In this document: positions 34,597 to 46,959 of the stretch, one piece after another
How the letters are laid out: each line of letters begins with the position of its first letter
Position numbering within the stretch: the first letter of the stretch is position 1
The notes under the pieces: model-generated
Seen by the model: the letters and a program-made list of their open reading frames with translations, nothing else
Told to the model about the DNA's origin: nothing
Database searches by the model: none
Translations under genes and position numbers: made by a program
Source of the DNA: Phialocephala subalpina
Lineage: Eukaryota > Ascomycota > Leotiomycetes > Helotiales > Mollisiaceae
Assembly (NCBI GenBank): GCA_900073065.1
Contig: FJOG01000015.1
Span: 227,284 to 291,283, forward strand
Reading direction: 5' to 3'
DNA: 64,000 bases

Positions 34597-35296
34597 GGAA
34601 CGAAACGGAAAGTCGGGCGTGCGTTGATTCTCGATCCTTCGGTTGGATATCTTGCTTTGGGCAGACGATACCAGGAGAACATCAATTGAAGCAGATATGA
34701 CCGACAACTACACATGCTGTTCTGTATCTCAGTGATTTGAAGTGACTTGCCGCACAGTAGATCGACTTGGCCAAAGATGATGATTGGAAGCCAATTCAAG
34801 ACACGGTGAATCCAAACTCAAGATCTTGATTGTCTGTCTGTGGAGAGAGGCACCCAACAACATTCGAACCTTGTACAAGCTTGACACATTGAAAGACAGT
34901 TCGAGAATCAAAGCAAACACGAATATTGAGGCTGCAAAACCGCGCGAAAGACATACGTAAATGAATTTAAAACTGACAATGCTCCTTCCCATCCCCAACA
35001 TTCAAAGCCCCCCACAATCCAAATGTCGGGTCAACTAACCGACATCAAGGTGCTGCCACAGCTCAACTTCAGTATTTGCCATGATTAACTTGCACCAGGG
35101 CCTGTCATAACCTCATATTCGTTGACTATATCTATATTACTGATCCCAATCCATCCCGGATGCTCAAGGCGCCAAAGAAACCCAGGAAAAGATAATCATC
35201 CTAGCCAAAACCGAAAACCATAGCCTTCCCAACTTTTCGATCATACAATCATAAACACATCCATATCCTACATTCTCCTCCTTTCTCACGATCATC
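34597..35296. other. Intergenic, no gene supported
   Basis: About 700 bp between convergent genes (33985-34596 plus, 35297-36782 minus). No recognisable feature. Confidence 0.5.
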
Positions 35297-36782
35297 TCAA
35301 ACATCCTCCTCCTTCAACTCCCCCCAAGAACTCCCTTCCCTACTAACAATAACCTCCGTCGTCTTCAAAATCCCCATCGGGAAATTCAACTCCTCAGTAC
35401 TAGTTCCCAACCTACTCCCTGACCTCCCACTCGTCTCCCTCTCCAAATCCGGCCTCAGCTCACCATATCCTAAAAATAACATAATCCTATCCCTCCACTC
35501 CCCCCTTCTGCCTCCACTACCAAACCGTCTCTTCCACCCATCCCTCACTTTCTCCATCGTTTTCCTCGTATCGAAGCTTGCTAGACTCCGAGCTAGGGAT
35601 TGCGGACTCCCTTTATCGAGGAAAGATTGGAAGGTGGGAAATGAGGATAGGGGGATGAGAGAGGAGAGGATGATGCCGAGGTGGACTTCGATTAGGGACC
35701 AGGTTAGGAGGGTGGAGGTTGAGAGGTAAGAGGGTTGGGAACGGAGGGTTGTGATGCGGAGGATTTGGATTAGGGAGAGGAAGATTCCGAGGAGGAAGAG
35801 GAGGGCTATGAGGATGTTTTTGCGGAGGGAGAAGCAGGAGTGCATTAGGATTGGGATTGGGGTGAGCATGCTGGGAGGTGTCAGTGCGAATGAGGAAGTG
35901 GGGGGTGAGGACGTACGTGAGGATATCGAAGATGAAGGTAATTGATCCCATTGCTGTGTAGAAAGGCACTGCTGGCAAGCAAGAGCCTATCGTGATCGTT
36001 GGATCCCATGCTTTGGCGACCTATGTTCATCAGTAAACGATACTGAGTTCAACTTGTCTACACTTACCGGTGCGCAGAAATTAAGCTGAGCGACGAAGAA
36101 GCAGAAGTAGTACACTGAGCAAGTGATCGCGACACAAATGATGCCGATACGATAGGTACGATCGACAGCGATGCGGAGGAAAGCAAATATTATGCTGAGT
36201 TTGAAGCCTAGGATGCCGCATATGTAACTGCGTTGGGGTCAGCACAGACTTGAAGATCTGTAAGAAGAACATACAATGGTGCGCCGGCGTATTGAAGCTT
36301 CTGATCATCAGCAATGATTCTCATGTTGAAAAGAAGAATGTTAGCCCACCAATCCGAATTCATAAACGTTTTGAGGCGGCATGTCCTCGACTTTTTGTAA
36401 CCCGAGACCCCATCTTGTTTCTTTCTCGCAGTCAGCAGAGTCCTCGGATTCGGATCAGAAAAAATCTCACGAGCGAGTGTGATGCAAACAAATATGAACG
36501 CCAGAAACTGTGACAAGTTAGAGATATTCTAGAGCTTGATGATCATATCACTGACCCAAGTAGCCACGATAAGCCAGTCATCTGTAGCAGTATCAGCGTC
36601 TGCCAACTCGAGATAGATTCGAAAAACTCACCGACAGTGATAGCTTTCACTATGCATTTCCGAACATATATACGCAGAGAAACTACCAACAGAGACAAGA
36701 TCGTGAAGAAGATACCCACTCCAGCAACGATGGGCGCGTTCGTGGCAACGTTAGGGTCAACGACGTTGTAAGTCCAACCCAT
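35297..36782 (-). CDS. Fungal rhodopsin-domain (Pth11-like) seven-helix membrane protein
   Basis: Six exons (36782-36632, 36581-36556, 36507-36275, 36227-36068, 36020-35917, 35870-35297), 415 aa. The second exon is only 26 bp (DDWLIVATW region), joining TM1 to TM2. The topology fits the fungal rhodopsin-like domain of integral membrane proteins: TM1 APIVAGVGIFFTILSLLVVS, a DDW motif after it, KLSIIFAFLRIA, a conserved NFCAPVAKAWDP loop with its Cys, GSCLPAVPFYTAMGSITFIFDILT, and TM7 before a long C-terminal tail. The loop after TM2 is unusually long and basic (RKKQDGVSGYKKSRT). Pth11-like proteins act as surface or nutrient receptors in some plant pathogens; most family members are uncharacterised. 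The tail has Ser/Arg-rich stretches. Confidence 0.8.
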
Positions 36783-38477
36783 TACAGCGACGTTATTCGA
36801 AAAACATTGAGAGAAATCAAGACTAGCAAGAAGGAAAGAGAACTGACAAAATACGGAGAAGACCCACTCTTAGAGGCAGATGTGGTCTTCTAGAAGCATT
36901 CAAGAGGGTTGAGAAGTTTGGAAAGCATGAATGATATTCTCACATCACTCCCGATAATCTGTCGGAAACCAATGGGAAGATTTACGGATGCAGCCATACA
37001 TGAACGGAAGGAAAATCTTAGTCCCTGCAGCAATCAACTGCAATTAACATGTGCCCCTTACACTAGGAGCAGAAATAAGATCGATGGTGCATATCAGCCT
37101 GGGAACCGTAACAAATTTCCGTGCCGTGAAGAAACGAAACAAAGGTAATTGCGGGGAGAGTAAGCAATTCAAACTGGCCATGAAGAAATCTCGACACATT
37201 CATCTTGAATTCCACTTGAAAACAGTTCAAATGTCAGAAATCTGGGTGCTACAAAAGAAAGACAATCGACAACGAAGTAGCAGAGTTCGTTGAGTGAACT
37301 GGTATGGCGCCAAAGCAGATCCTCCGCAGTGATCGTCCGAGATGAGCGTGCGGTGGAAGCAGATCCCCCTGCTCCCCTTAAACCGTGGCATTTATCCACC
37401 ATCAACCACAGCCAATGCAAATTGGTATTCCGTAACAACGGCAAAATGTGCTGATACAATGTGCTACTTTGAGTGTGAGTGGCTAAACTCCTGGCCTTAT
37501 ACATTCTGATAGTGGCGTTGAGAAAGGCCAACAGCATCATTCTGTGGCCACGCCGAGCCTATACTGCCCACATATGCTACCGCTCATGCTTCACAGCATG
37601 TACTCTTAATAGCATAGGAACAATGAAGCGAGAAAGACTCCACTCTTCAGTATATAAAATCTCTAATATTTGTCCTAGATGGGATCTAAAGGTTGAAATT
37701 GGCTTCGGAGGCCACATTGAAAAGGTGCTACGCGGAGGTACTCACTCCAAGAGTTCACCGCAATTAACAGGTGGTTCTAGTACTTGATAATACTGTATTC
37801 CTCTTTCGAGATGATCAGATGCTCGAATATCTACTATTGGCAGGATCTCATAGTTCCGCACGAAAGCATTTGCAGGATCGAATCAGAATAGAATGACATT
37901 GAAAGTTGAGCTAAGAGGTGAATCCTTTCTCTTTCTGAGTACAGGATAAGACGTGCTCGTTCCGCCATTTCAAAGGTCCTAATACCACAAACATGAAAAA
38001 GAGATGGAAGCTGCGTTGGTATGGGGCAACCTGGGCTCTGAGGCACAGCGTCCAAGAAGCCTATGAAACCACCGGTCGCAATATGGACTTGCGCCTAGAA
38101 TATCACACAACACTGAACACAAGACACGTGTCCACTTAGACTGATAGAACACCAAATTCTCGAAGTTTCAAGCATATTATGAAACATAGGCAAGGTGCGA
38201 AGGCTCAAGTATATAGAATGCAATGGTGTTGAAGATGGTTGGGAGGCAAAGTCTTGGGGATGTCATCGAAGACCTTGAAGTGCCTGAACAGGCTAACAAC
38301 TCACTCGCATTTAGCGACCTCTCTGAGACATCAGCCCTGAACATCGCAGACTCCACTTCTTTTTTATCCTCTCCCACGGACCTCAACCATCTGCTACATC
38401 TAGAGAGGAGACACGACGTCCATCACAATACGAGTTGCTACCTGCAAACGACCTTCTTTTTCTGCGAAACTCTCCTA
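36783..38477. other. 1.7 kb region without a supported gene
   Basis: Upstream flank of the rhodopsin-domain gene and downstream flank of the MCT-like gene. Open stretches in both strands are short, overlapping and unrecognised. Confidence 0.5.
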
Positions 38478-39875
38478 TCAGCTCCGCCATTTCCAGCCAT
38501 TTTGCAAAGCATTCTCGACGCGTGCCCAAACCACGAACACCGTAGCGCTCATCAAAAGCACACCCACCAGCACGATCGCCTTCTCGAAGCTTACGACTGT
38601 CCCCAAAATGTCCATCTTTCGACTATGTATTAACGCACCTGCGACAGGTGTCCCGACCAACGTCCCAATACCACGAATCATATACAACAAACCGTTGATA
38701 CTGGCGAAGTTCTGGATACCGAATTGATCAGAGAGCGCCGCGGGGAACAACGAGACATACGCGCTGGCAGTGAAGCCATACAAGCATGTGAAGGACAAGA
38801 AGAGGCCTCGTCTGGTCGACTCGCTGAGTGGTGAGCTGGACGGAAGCCAAAGACCAAGTGTGACGAGGCCACTGAGAAGAGTACAAAGAACCAAGGCATT
38901 CAGACGTCCATACCGATCAGCGAGGAACCCGAGGAAGATCTTGCCAATGAAGTTGCATGCATTGCCTAGAGCAATGAAGTTTGCTCCGGCTGCTGAGCTG
39001 TACCCAAGGGTCCTTGCATATGTCGAGAAGAAGTACGTCGGAGTAATGTACGCTGCGGCCTGGAGAGTTGCTCCCATGGCATGAGCAGCAAAGGGTCGAG
39101 TCCGAACAATGTTCCAATTGGCTCGAGGAAGCCTCATACCTGTTCTGCCCTGGGCTTCCTGTCGATTCCGGATTATTGCTCCTGGCTCCCATTTCAAAGC
39201 GAGCGCCGAGATTGAATTCACTATAGCTGCCAGGACTCCAGTTATTCGAAGCGTGTTGCGGAACCCGACCTGCTCGTTCATATACCGGAGAAGTGGTGCC
39301 CATGCCACTCCACCAAGTCCAGTTCCACTCAAGATGATGCCCATGGCCAATCCTCGCCTGGCGTTAAACCAGCCAGGAGCTACAGTGACGGCAGGAATGT
39401 ACGTCAAGCATGTTGCGCATCCCAGAAGCAAGCCTTGAGTGAGGACAAAATGCCAAAGCTGCGTCCCAAAAGATGCCGCCAGGTTTGCAACGAGGAACAA
39501 AGCACCGCCCACTATCGTCACAGTTCGGGGGCTGTATTGTTTGGTCCAGGCACTGGCGAAGGGAGCTCCCATTGTCATCAGCGATGCGGCGAGTGTGCCT
39601 ATGAGGTCGATTTCTGCTGCGCTAGCCCCCTTAAACGGCCCATCCAATGTCTCGTACAGTTCTTGGTATACTCCAAACGCGAAGTTAAGACCGCATCCAG
39701 TGAAGGTTAACATTGTTGATGAGGCTACGATGAGGATCTGTTGTCGACGTCTATGAGCAGCTGCATTGGTGTCCTCGGGTTGATCCGCCTCGAAGAGTGA
39801 GACGTGCCGTTCGATTGTGGACATATTGTCGAGTTCAAGTCCACGCACCGCTTCGGCATCCACAACAGCAGCCAT
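38478..39875 (-). CDS. MFS monocarboxylate-transporter-like permease
   Basis: Intronless, 465 aa from the ATG at 39875; the frame is open further upstream but without ATG. Twelve hydrophobic segments are visible. Family markers: TGCGLNFAFGVYQELYETL in TM1, the loop 4-5 motif GWFNARRGLAMGIILSGTG with GLGGVAWAPL, and the C-terminal half repeat GKIFLGFLADRYGR, an MFS signature A copy. It belongs to the MCT-like (Mch) branch, like the carrier at 27887-29363, but the two are not close paralogues: this one lacks the PPDGGYGW N-terminus and is intronless. The hydrophilic N-terminus of about 45 aa is likely cytoplasmic. Substrate unknown. Confidence 0.85.
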   Translation of the reverse strand: MAAVVDAEAVRGLELDNMSTIERHVSLFEADQPEDTNAAAHRRRQQILIVASSTMLTFTGCGLNFAFGVYQELYETLDGPFKGASAAEIDLIGTLAASLMTMGAPFASAWTKQYSPRTVTIVGGALFLVANLAASFGTQLWHFVLTQGLLLGCATCLTYIPAVTVAPGWFNARRGLAMGIILSGTGLGGVAWAPLLRYMNEQVGFRNTLRITGVLAAIVNSISALALKWEPGAIIRNRQEAQGRTGMRLPRANWNIVRTRPFAAHAMGATLQAAAYITPTYFFSTYARTLGYSSAAGANFIALGNACNFIGKIFLGFLADRYGRLNALVLCTLLSGLVTLGLWLPSSSPLSESTRRGLFLSFTCLYGFTASAYVSLFPAALSDQFGIQNFASINGLLYMIRGIGTLVGTPVAGALIHSRKMDILGTVVSFEKAIVLVGVLLMSATVFVVWARVENALQNGWKWRS

Positions 39876-40284
39876 GATGAAAGTCAATTTAGTCCAATTG
39901 TACAAATTCGAAAGGGGCAATCGAATTGATTGGAAAGTTACTTCACGCTGGGTTTATAGTCTTCGTAAGCACTCTGATGACTCACGTGGAGGACAACCGA
40001 GAAGCCGAAAGTCGGCTGCCAAGCCCTGAATAGCTTCATGTCAAACCCCACACCTGGCGGTACCGGAGGGCGTACAGACGGTCACTTCTCAGTTTATATT
40101 TCAGTTCAATTGCAAGGACAACAGAATAATTAAATTGGTATACGTGTGCGGAGCATAAAAGCAAAAACGCCACTTTAAATCCCAAGCACTCATCACAGTC
40201 GTTAACATCGTCGTGGCTCAAAACATCCCAACGCCAAAAATACCTCCTGCTTCAACGCCACACTCGTGAATCCAAAGTTCCCGG
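39876..40284. other. Intergenic, no gene supported
   Basis: About 400 bp of promoter-like DNA upstream of the minus-strand MCT-like gene. No recognisable feature. Confidence 0.5.
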
Positions 40285-40785
40285 CTACTCCAATTCAAAC
40301 ACCTTATCACGCTCCTGCGACCGTCTCTCCTCCACTCCGAGCTCCTCAACCCTCGCCCTAACATCATCTGGTGACCACGGCACCTGACTACCCCTCACAT
40401 TAACTCTCAACGGTGGTATCATAGGAAGTTCCTTGTCGTATGCTGGAGGAGGACCATGTGCATCCATCTCGAATCTGCCTTCTATCGGACTCTCAAAAGA
40501 ACCCATTGAACTTGTCGGTGACCATGGTGCGTTTGTCTGTGGAAATGTCGCGGAAGTAGGCGAGAATGTTGCTGATGTTCTCGTGGGAGTCGGAGGTTCG
40601 TCGTAGGTTATTTGCTCGGGGTTCAATTCGTGGGATATTCTTTGATAGGACATTATTTGTGCGTTGGAAGATGAATAGAGTTCTTGCGATCTCCTTTGCT
40701 CGGCTTTCGCTTTCCTTGCTGCTTTTTGGTCTTTTATTTCATCGTAGATGATTTTGCCGAGTATGGCGGTGAGGATGGTTACCAT
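40285..40785 (-). CDS. Small protein with N-terminal hydrophobic anchor and PPxY motif
   Basis: Single exon, 166 aa. A hydrophobic start (MVTILTAILGKII) may act as a short membrane anchor or signal anchor. A strongly charged helix (DEIKDQKAARKAKAEQRRS) follows, then a Pro/Ser/Thr-rich disordered part (repeated SATF-type segments). PPPAYDKELP contains a PPAY (PPxY) motif, the docking site for WW domains of Rsp5/Nedd4 ubiquitin ligases or their adaptors. The tail DDVRARVEELGVEERRSQER is helical. I do not recognise a family; an arrestin-adaptor or Rsp5-regulated role is only a guess from PPxY. Reading-frame length and composition support a true gene. Confidence 0.6.
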   Translation of the reverse strand: MVTILTAILGKIIYDEIKDQKAARKAKAEQRRSQELYSSSNAQIMSYQRISHELNPEQITYDEPPTPTRTSATFSPTSATFPQTNAPWSPTSSMGSFESPIEGRFEMDAHGPPPAYDKELPMIPPLRVNVRGSQVPWSPDDVRARVEELGVEERRSQERDKVFELE

Positions 40786-42879
40786 CTTGACCGACTTCTG
40801 TTGTCCTCAAGGAAAAGATTCAAGGATGAAATCAGATGAGAATATCTTCATGCCCTAGTGAGGCTGCAGAGAATATTACTGGGTGCGAGTACGTGTGTGT
40901 GTGATCGAGTCCGAGCGCCTTGTCGAAGCATCACGATGGGGAGAGAACCTCGAGGCATCTTGAATGAGGGCCTCGGACTTATACTGCATCCTTAACTGCA
41001 TGTCGTCAGCTTCGTCATAGGCAGACATACAGTGCAGCGTACTCGGGTATAGTTATTTGCTGGCGTACATCACCATATCAATCACCTCATCTTTATTTGG
41101 GAAACTTTATCTCGATTTCTTCATCTAGCTTTCCGAGCAACTCAGCCCGGCGTTTTCGTGTCCTCTCGCATCGCATTGGTTGCCCGATGCGGTATGGTGT
41201 TCGCCGACCTGACTTCACGTGATAGGGTTTGTGTTGAAACATTCGTCATGCATTCGCTGTCAGTAGCGGGAAGTGGATCTGGGGAACTGGGCCGTGCCAA
41301 GATGATGGGTCATCTTTTGATTGTGGGGAAGGGAGACCGATTGGGTCGAGGTTGCTGCTCGCATGGGGACTCGCATGGAAATTGATTGGTGCTTTCAAGG
41401 CTGGGGATGCGAAGGGATGGTGGGAAGCAGTTGAAACATGGGTAGATGGGACGAACGGCGATGTCAAATTTCGGTGCGGCTCTCTGACTGAGGCAAAAAG
41501 AAAGAAGCCGTTTCATGGGTACCCAAACTTCTTTGGGTGGAGCTTGTGGGCGGGAAGCTCGAGTGCCGGGACGGGAGAGATGTTTCCTGGAGCCATTATT
41601 GGCGATGCGAAGGGATGCGGGGCTTTGAATATTGTCCCAAGAATCTGGTTCGCCTGCGAAGAGGAGGTTCCTCCTGCAAAGTCGATCAGCCGTCATCTCG
41701 GTGGAATTTGCGAGGGGTCGGAACGCAAGAAATGTATCCTGGAACTGGCCATACGAAGAGACGCTGGGAAATGGCTGATGATGGTACGTGCCAGATCAGT
41801 TCGTCCCATTTAAATTCGCAAATCTCGCTGAAAGAAGATAGGAAACTGCTGATGGCGTTCGTCTGACTGAAGATGTTTTGACTTGCAGAAGGTTTGACAG
41901 AACTCCAGAATCCGGGGGCACAGATCATTGAAGCTCACAGATAGTCACTGAGTAGGTGAGAAGCTAAGGCTCCTTCAATCTGCTCATGCTTTTCTGCCCT
42001 GCTACAAGGGCATTAGCTCAACCATTCTTTGGATGCCGGGTGAGGAGGGATCTTGAGATAAACCCAAATGACACAATCACGACGTGTTAGAGTAGATACT
42101 CATACATACAGAGATATCTATTCCATCGCATTAAGGCCTCGGACAAAAGTATCTGGGAAAACAGAGCTCAAATAGTATCACGATCTAAGAAGTGTCACGT
42201 GAAAGCGAACATATTTCCCCATACAGTTCTTGCAATTTTGTTCGCTGATTTTTCAATCGTATCAGACGACAAGATCTAGAGCCCAATTATGCCATGGAAG
42301 TCTTAAGCTCCTGCCTTTTTCGTCATTCATACTGCTTCCATCTGTTGTCTTACCCCTCGTTTATGCGGCTACCCCACTCTTGGTAACGGAACCGAAGCCA
42401 TATCGAGTTCATCTACCCCAGATATTCACGCAATGTGAGCCAGCCATTATCTATGCTATCACAGCCGTGAGATTTTAGACCAGTCGTCAAGATAAGGAAA
42501 TGCTGCTGATGTTCAGTGCAACGTTTCTTGGACGATTTGAGTTACCGACAGACTGGTAAACTCCACCAGCCACATGCTAGATAGCGATCATTCCTCCTCG
42601 CCTCGCACTCTATCGTTGGATATATCAAATCATTTGCATCTAATTGATCGATTAAAAAAACGTACCTTGATAGTTCAAGCATAGTTTGCAGATAGCATGG
42701 CTCACCGTCGTTAGTGACGGGGTCATGCATCAATATCTACTAAATCCTTCATTTATTGGACACTGTTATCAAGGTTTCAATTGGGCACAACCACAGATCG
42801 GACGCCGTTCTGTACATTAGTAGAAAGCTTCCACGAAAATGTCAATCGACATCGAAGTTGTTCCTAGACATTCATCAAG
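40786..42879. other. 2.1 kb region without a supported gene
   Basis: Upstream DNA of the siderophore transporter. It contains an open stretch on the plus strand (41352-41813) lacking an ATG start and family, a 14 bp direct repeat (GATGCGAAGGGATG at about 41407 and 41604), and a group of GATA elements between 42056 and 42695. Confidence 0.5.
42056..42695 (+). promoter_or_regulatory. Cluster of HGATAR sites upstream of siderophore transporter
   Basis: Plus-strand matches to HGATAR: AGATAA at 42056 and 42490, AGATAG at 42579 and 42690, TGATAG at 42668. Roughly one would be expected by chance on one strand of this length. Iron-repressive GATA factors (SreA/Sre1/Urbs1) bind this motif at siderophore genes. 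Regulation here is inferred from the downstream gene's function. Confidence 0.35.
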
Positions 42880-44752
42880 ATGGGAATCATAACCACGATC
42901 TCCGCCCAGTTGAGGCCCGTTCCTGACACTATCCACTCGGAGGAAGTTCACGAGATGCCTCGAACAGCGGATCCGAAGAACGATGACGACAAGAACGATG
43001 CAAATGTCGATGTGGAAGCACTTCAGAAGCCTGTTTTCGATCCTCATCCTCCCGTCGAAGCTGGTGTTGCTGCAGTCGAAGCTGTGCAAGCTGTTTGGGG
43101 AAAGAGGGGCAGATACTTCATCATCGCGGGGTAAGAACTTTGGACTTCAATCGAACCACAACTGAAAGTAGACGCAGGCTAGCGATGATGATGATCATGT
43201 ATGAACTAGACAATTCGACAGTATACGTATATCAAAACTATGCAACATCGGCCTTCAATTTCATTTCTTTGCTTGGGACTTTGGGTACCGCTGGTGTCAT
43301 TGTTTTTGCTGTCATCAAGCCTCCTATCGCGAAGCTGTCCAACATCATCGGTAGAGGGGAGACATACATCCTCACGATCACTTGCTACCTTTTATCATAT
43401 ATCCTCTGCGCCTCCGCGAAGAGCATCAACGCCTATGCAGCTGGTTACATTTTCTACTGCATTGGTCAATCTGGGACGAACATCATGAACGACATCATCA
43501 TCTCTGATATCACAACTGCTAGATGGAGAGGATTTGGCATTGGAATCTCATTCTTCCCATTCCTCATCATGCCTTGGTGTGCTGCATTCATTACCGAGAG
43601 TGTGATTGACGGTATTGGCTGGAGGTGGGGCATAGGAATGTTTTGCTTCCTGATGCCGTTCGCTGCCAGTTTCATCATTGCTACTCTTCTCTACTACCAA
43701 GGGAAGGCCAGGAAAGCAGGAATCGTCGTCAGGCAGAAAATGACAGTCTATGAGTTCTGTTCACAGATCGATCTGGGAGGATCCATTCTGTTTTGCGGGG
43801 GTTTCGCGATGCTCCTTCTACCCCTCACTTTGGCATCCACTACCACCTCACGCTGGCGAACACCGTACCTCGATGCGCTGATAGCTGTTGGAGGAGCTTT
43901 ACTGCTCATTCTCCCATGGTATGAAAAGTATATGGCAAAGTACCCTCTTGTACCAATCCACTACTTCAAGAGTCTCTCAATCGTCACCGCGATCCTGCTC
44001 ATCGCAACGGACTCAATGGGTTTCTCGGTAACCCACACATACCTCTACGCATGGTCAACCATCGCTCACAACTTCTCTATCCGAGTCACTACCTTCTACA
44101 TCTATTGCAACGGAGTTATGCAGTGTCTTGCTGGAATCGGTGCTGGCTGGATTATGATGAAGACAAGGAGGTACAAATGGCTCGTGATGGCTGGAGCTTG
44201 CATCAGATTGATCGGGTACGGAGTCATGATTCGTTTGAGAGGAGCAGATAACTCGATTGGAGAGCTGGTCGTTGTCCAACTTATTCAAGGTGTTGGGAGT
44301 GGAATTATCCAAACATCTGTCCTTGTCGGTGCTCAGATCCAGGTTCCTCACAGCCAGCTGGCACAGATCACTGCTCTGGTTATCTGCTTCTCGTTCTTGG
44401 GATCAAGTATCGGAGCTTGTATTGCTGGTGGTGTATATACGGGGACTTTCAAAGATCAGTTGAGGAACCAGCTGGGTGGGAGTGCTGCTAATAGTACTTT
44501 AGTGGATCAGTTGTTTAATTCTATTACGGGAGTTTTGCCAGAGTGGGAGACTCCTCAGAGGATTGCTATTGATAATGCTGTAAGGTTCCAGCGCCGCTTG
44601 AGGAAGATGTGAGAGCTGACTGTGAAAAGTACACGAACGTCATGAGATTCTTTACTTATGCGGCTATTGCTGCCTCAGTTCCTAGTTTCATCATGGCTTG
44701 GTTCATGCCGAACAATGAACTTCCAGACCAGAACAACTTGGTGGAAGAATGA
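42880..44752 (+). CDS. Siderophore iron transporter, MFS (Mir/Sit type)
   Basis: Three exons (42880-43130, 43178-44579, 44630-44752), 591 aa, the usual size for 14-TM siderophore-iron/H+ symporters. After a polar N-terminus of about 70 aa, TM1 begins GRYFIIAG and the exon junction leads into the family hallmark MYELDNSTVYVYQNYATS. Further markers are VIKPPIAKLSNIIGRGETY, SGTNIMNDIIISDITTARWRG (motif after TM4), and the RTPYLDALIA and YFKS regions. The C-terminal part has the long luminal or extracellular loop typical of the group (KDQLRNQLGGSAANSTLVDQ), and ends with a short exon of 123 bp with the last TM. It likely imports ferric siderophores at the plasma membrane during iron starvation. 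No siderophore synthetase is in the window. Confidence 0.9.
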
Positions 44753-45025
44753 TAGGGTCACGTGTCCAGACGTCTCGTGGCCATAGCTGTGCGGATTATT
44801 TAAGTTGGAGGTTCTTTAGAGAAAAGTTGATATCACGTGAATTCATCGCATTATACTAGAGTAACCTTTCGATCCTTCGTCCCCCTCATCCGGTATACGA
44901 ATAACTGCGAATCTAATAAGTTCTTGATACGAGACTTACTCAAACAAACTCCCGCGTTCCTTTCGACATCGAGAGGCTGTATAATTCACGTGCTGTCTAG
45001 ACCTTACCATTATAGGACTAGCTCC

Positions 45026-46959
45026 ATGGATGTCCTCATCTTGCGAATCTCCAACATCCAACCTCAATCCACCCCAACAGCATCCCAATCAGCACTACCT
45101 CCTCAATCTCCCCCGATGAGAAGCAATGAAACTATGCTCGGGTTTGTACCCTTCCTCGAGCACCTTAACGACGCTGTCGAAGACCTTCGTCCTTCCCTCA
45201 TCGAATTCGGAGTTATGGAACCCTGCAGTACCGACCCCGCCATCTCGAAATCACCGACGATGACCGGAAGAGATTCTATGTCCTGGGCACACAAAGAGAG
45301 AGCTTGTGGATCGCCGCGAATCTCAGATGGGTCCTTCCAGAACCCCCACCTGTGACGGTGCTCTGCATGAGCAACCAGCGAATCGATGCATTCTACCAAC
45401 ATGGTGGAAAGATCCAGATAATTCAAGGCGACCAGACACATGAAGCGGGGGGTATTGACATGGAGACTCTTTTTCTGCCTCGAAACGATCTTCAATTAAG
45501 TAGTAGACCTCTGTGCAATAAGCACCTTCATTTTGGAGGCTATGTCGTGGACCAAAAAGTGGATGGACTGCTGCCACCTGCTGCCACTGCACAAAGTCAA
45601 CATCCTGCCCAGCCCAAGCCTCTTGCTGATCTAAGTACTTTGTACCAGTACCAACGCAGAACTTCCAAGACCAAATCGAGACGCAGCATAGCCAACTCTA
45701 GCAACGCGAGCTCTCCCCCAGCAGACTTTGAGGAAGTCATGGACTTACCGTCAGGGCCCTGCCTCAAGCCAATCCTTAATCTGATAATACCCACCAATGT
45801 ATCTTTCCGACCAGATATGATACATGGCCTCGTGTCTAGAGTTAGCGTTGAAACCAGCCTCTTCTTGGTTGGCAAGACCTTAGGGATCCTCGAGCATTGG
45901 TGCAAGACAGCTTTCCAAGATCCTCGAAGTCGACCTAATTTCTTCAGGGGCATAATGACGTGAGTTAAAAGTGCCCTTCCATTATTGGACATCAACTGAC
46001 AGTCTTCTTGTCACCACTTTTACACAGATCAGTACAACCGTGAAGATGGAGCACCCCAATCCTTGGACGATCGAATCGAGATGCAGCTGCAGGATGAGTT
46101 ACGAACTCGAGGTCCTACTGGTAAAGCTTTCGTCGTTAAATATAACGGCAAAGGAGAATTGACATTCGGACCACCCTCTGTTATTCCAGGCAAGACATCG
46201 ACAGACAAAATGAATGGACAGGCTTCCTATGATTATATGGTCGATACTCTATTACGAACAGACGGGCTAAGAACAAGCAAAATCTCCGCAGAGCATCTTC
46301 TCGTCCAATCGCTGCGGCAAACCGGACTTATCAGTTTGCTTGGCGGCATGACTGCTCTACTCGAGTGTAAATTTGACGATCTCAAAGACAGATTAGAAAC
46401 CGACGCAGAAACTAAACAGTTGTTCGAGATGTTACTACAAGAGATGTCCACCCTCTTTTATGCCGAAAGTCGCGAAGTCCCGAGACGTCGAATCGAGGCG
46501 TGGATCCAGGGATATCTATACAGAGAGGACGCGGACGCTTCCAGGAGAAGCGGCCTCAGCAAAACACTTCTAAGAATGAGGTTAGGGGTAAAATCTACTC
46601 AAGAGTATGGCATGGGCTGGATTATAAATCGTTGTAAAGAATGGGGTATACCTTGTCCAATCCACGAAAGAGTCTTGGAAATTCTCAGTGATAAGGCTGC
46701 GCGTTGGAGTGCTGACATTATCAATCGACGCAGCCCATTAGCTACACGTACACGAAATACCTTTGAGCCCACTGGTCAAAAGATCGGGAATGATACGAGA
46801 CCGGTGACCGAACGCGGACCCGAATATAGAGACAGGTTGGAGATAAAGAGGCAGAAAAAGCTTGAAAATCAGCGCGCTGGTCTAGGGAAACAGCCAATGC
46901 CAGAACATTTCGCTGCTCCCCAAATACCACCCCTGGGAAACTCGAAGATTGAACGGTGA
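45026..46959 (+). CDS. Ketopantoate-reductase-like (ApbA/PanE) protein, frame uncertain
   Basis: Segments of an ApbA/PanE-type oxidoreductase lie in one direction. The Rossmann start is RKRFYVLGTQRESLWIAANL (about 45265-45325), followed by PPPVTVLCM. A middle part ends RPNFFRGIMT (45957), and the C-terminal domain (46060-46750) has LISLLGGMTALLECKFDDL and GWIINRCKEWGIPCPIHERV. The glycine-rich loop (GTQRES) deviates from the usual GxGxxG, so NADPH binding may be lost. An ATG at 45026 joins the Rossmann frame only through a proposed intron near 45175-45226. The TGA at 45961-45963 must be removed by an intron starting GTGAGT at 45960, yet no acceptor nearby restores phase. So this is either a gene with unusual splicing or a recent pseudogene. 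About 500-560 aa if intact. Confidence 0.45.

Noticed and set aside
41352..41813. 153-codon plus-strand open stretch upstream of the siderophore transporter
   Set aside because: No ATG at its start and no recognisable content.
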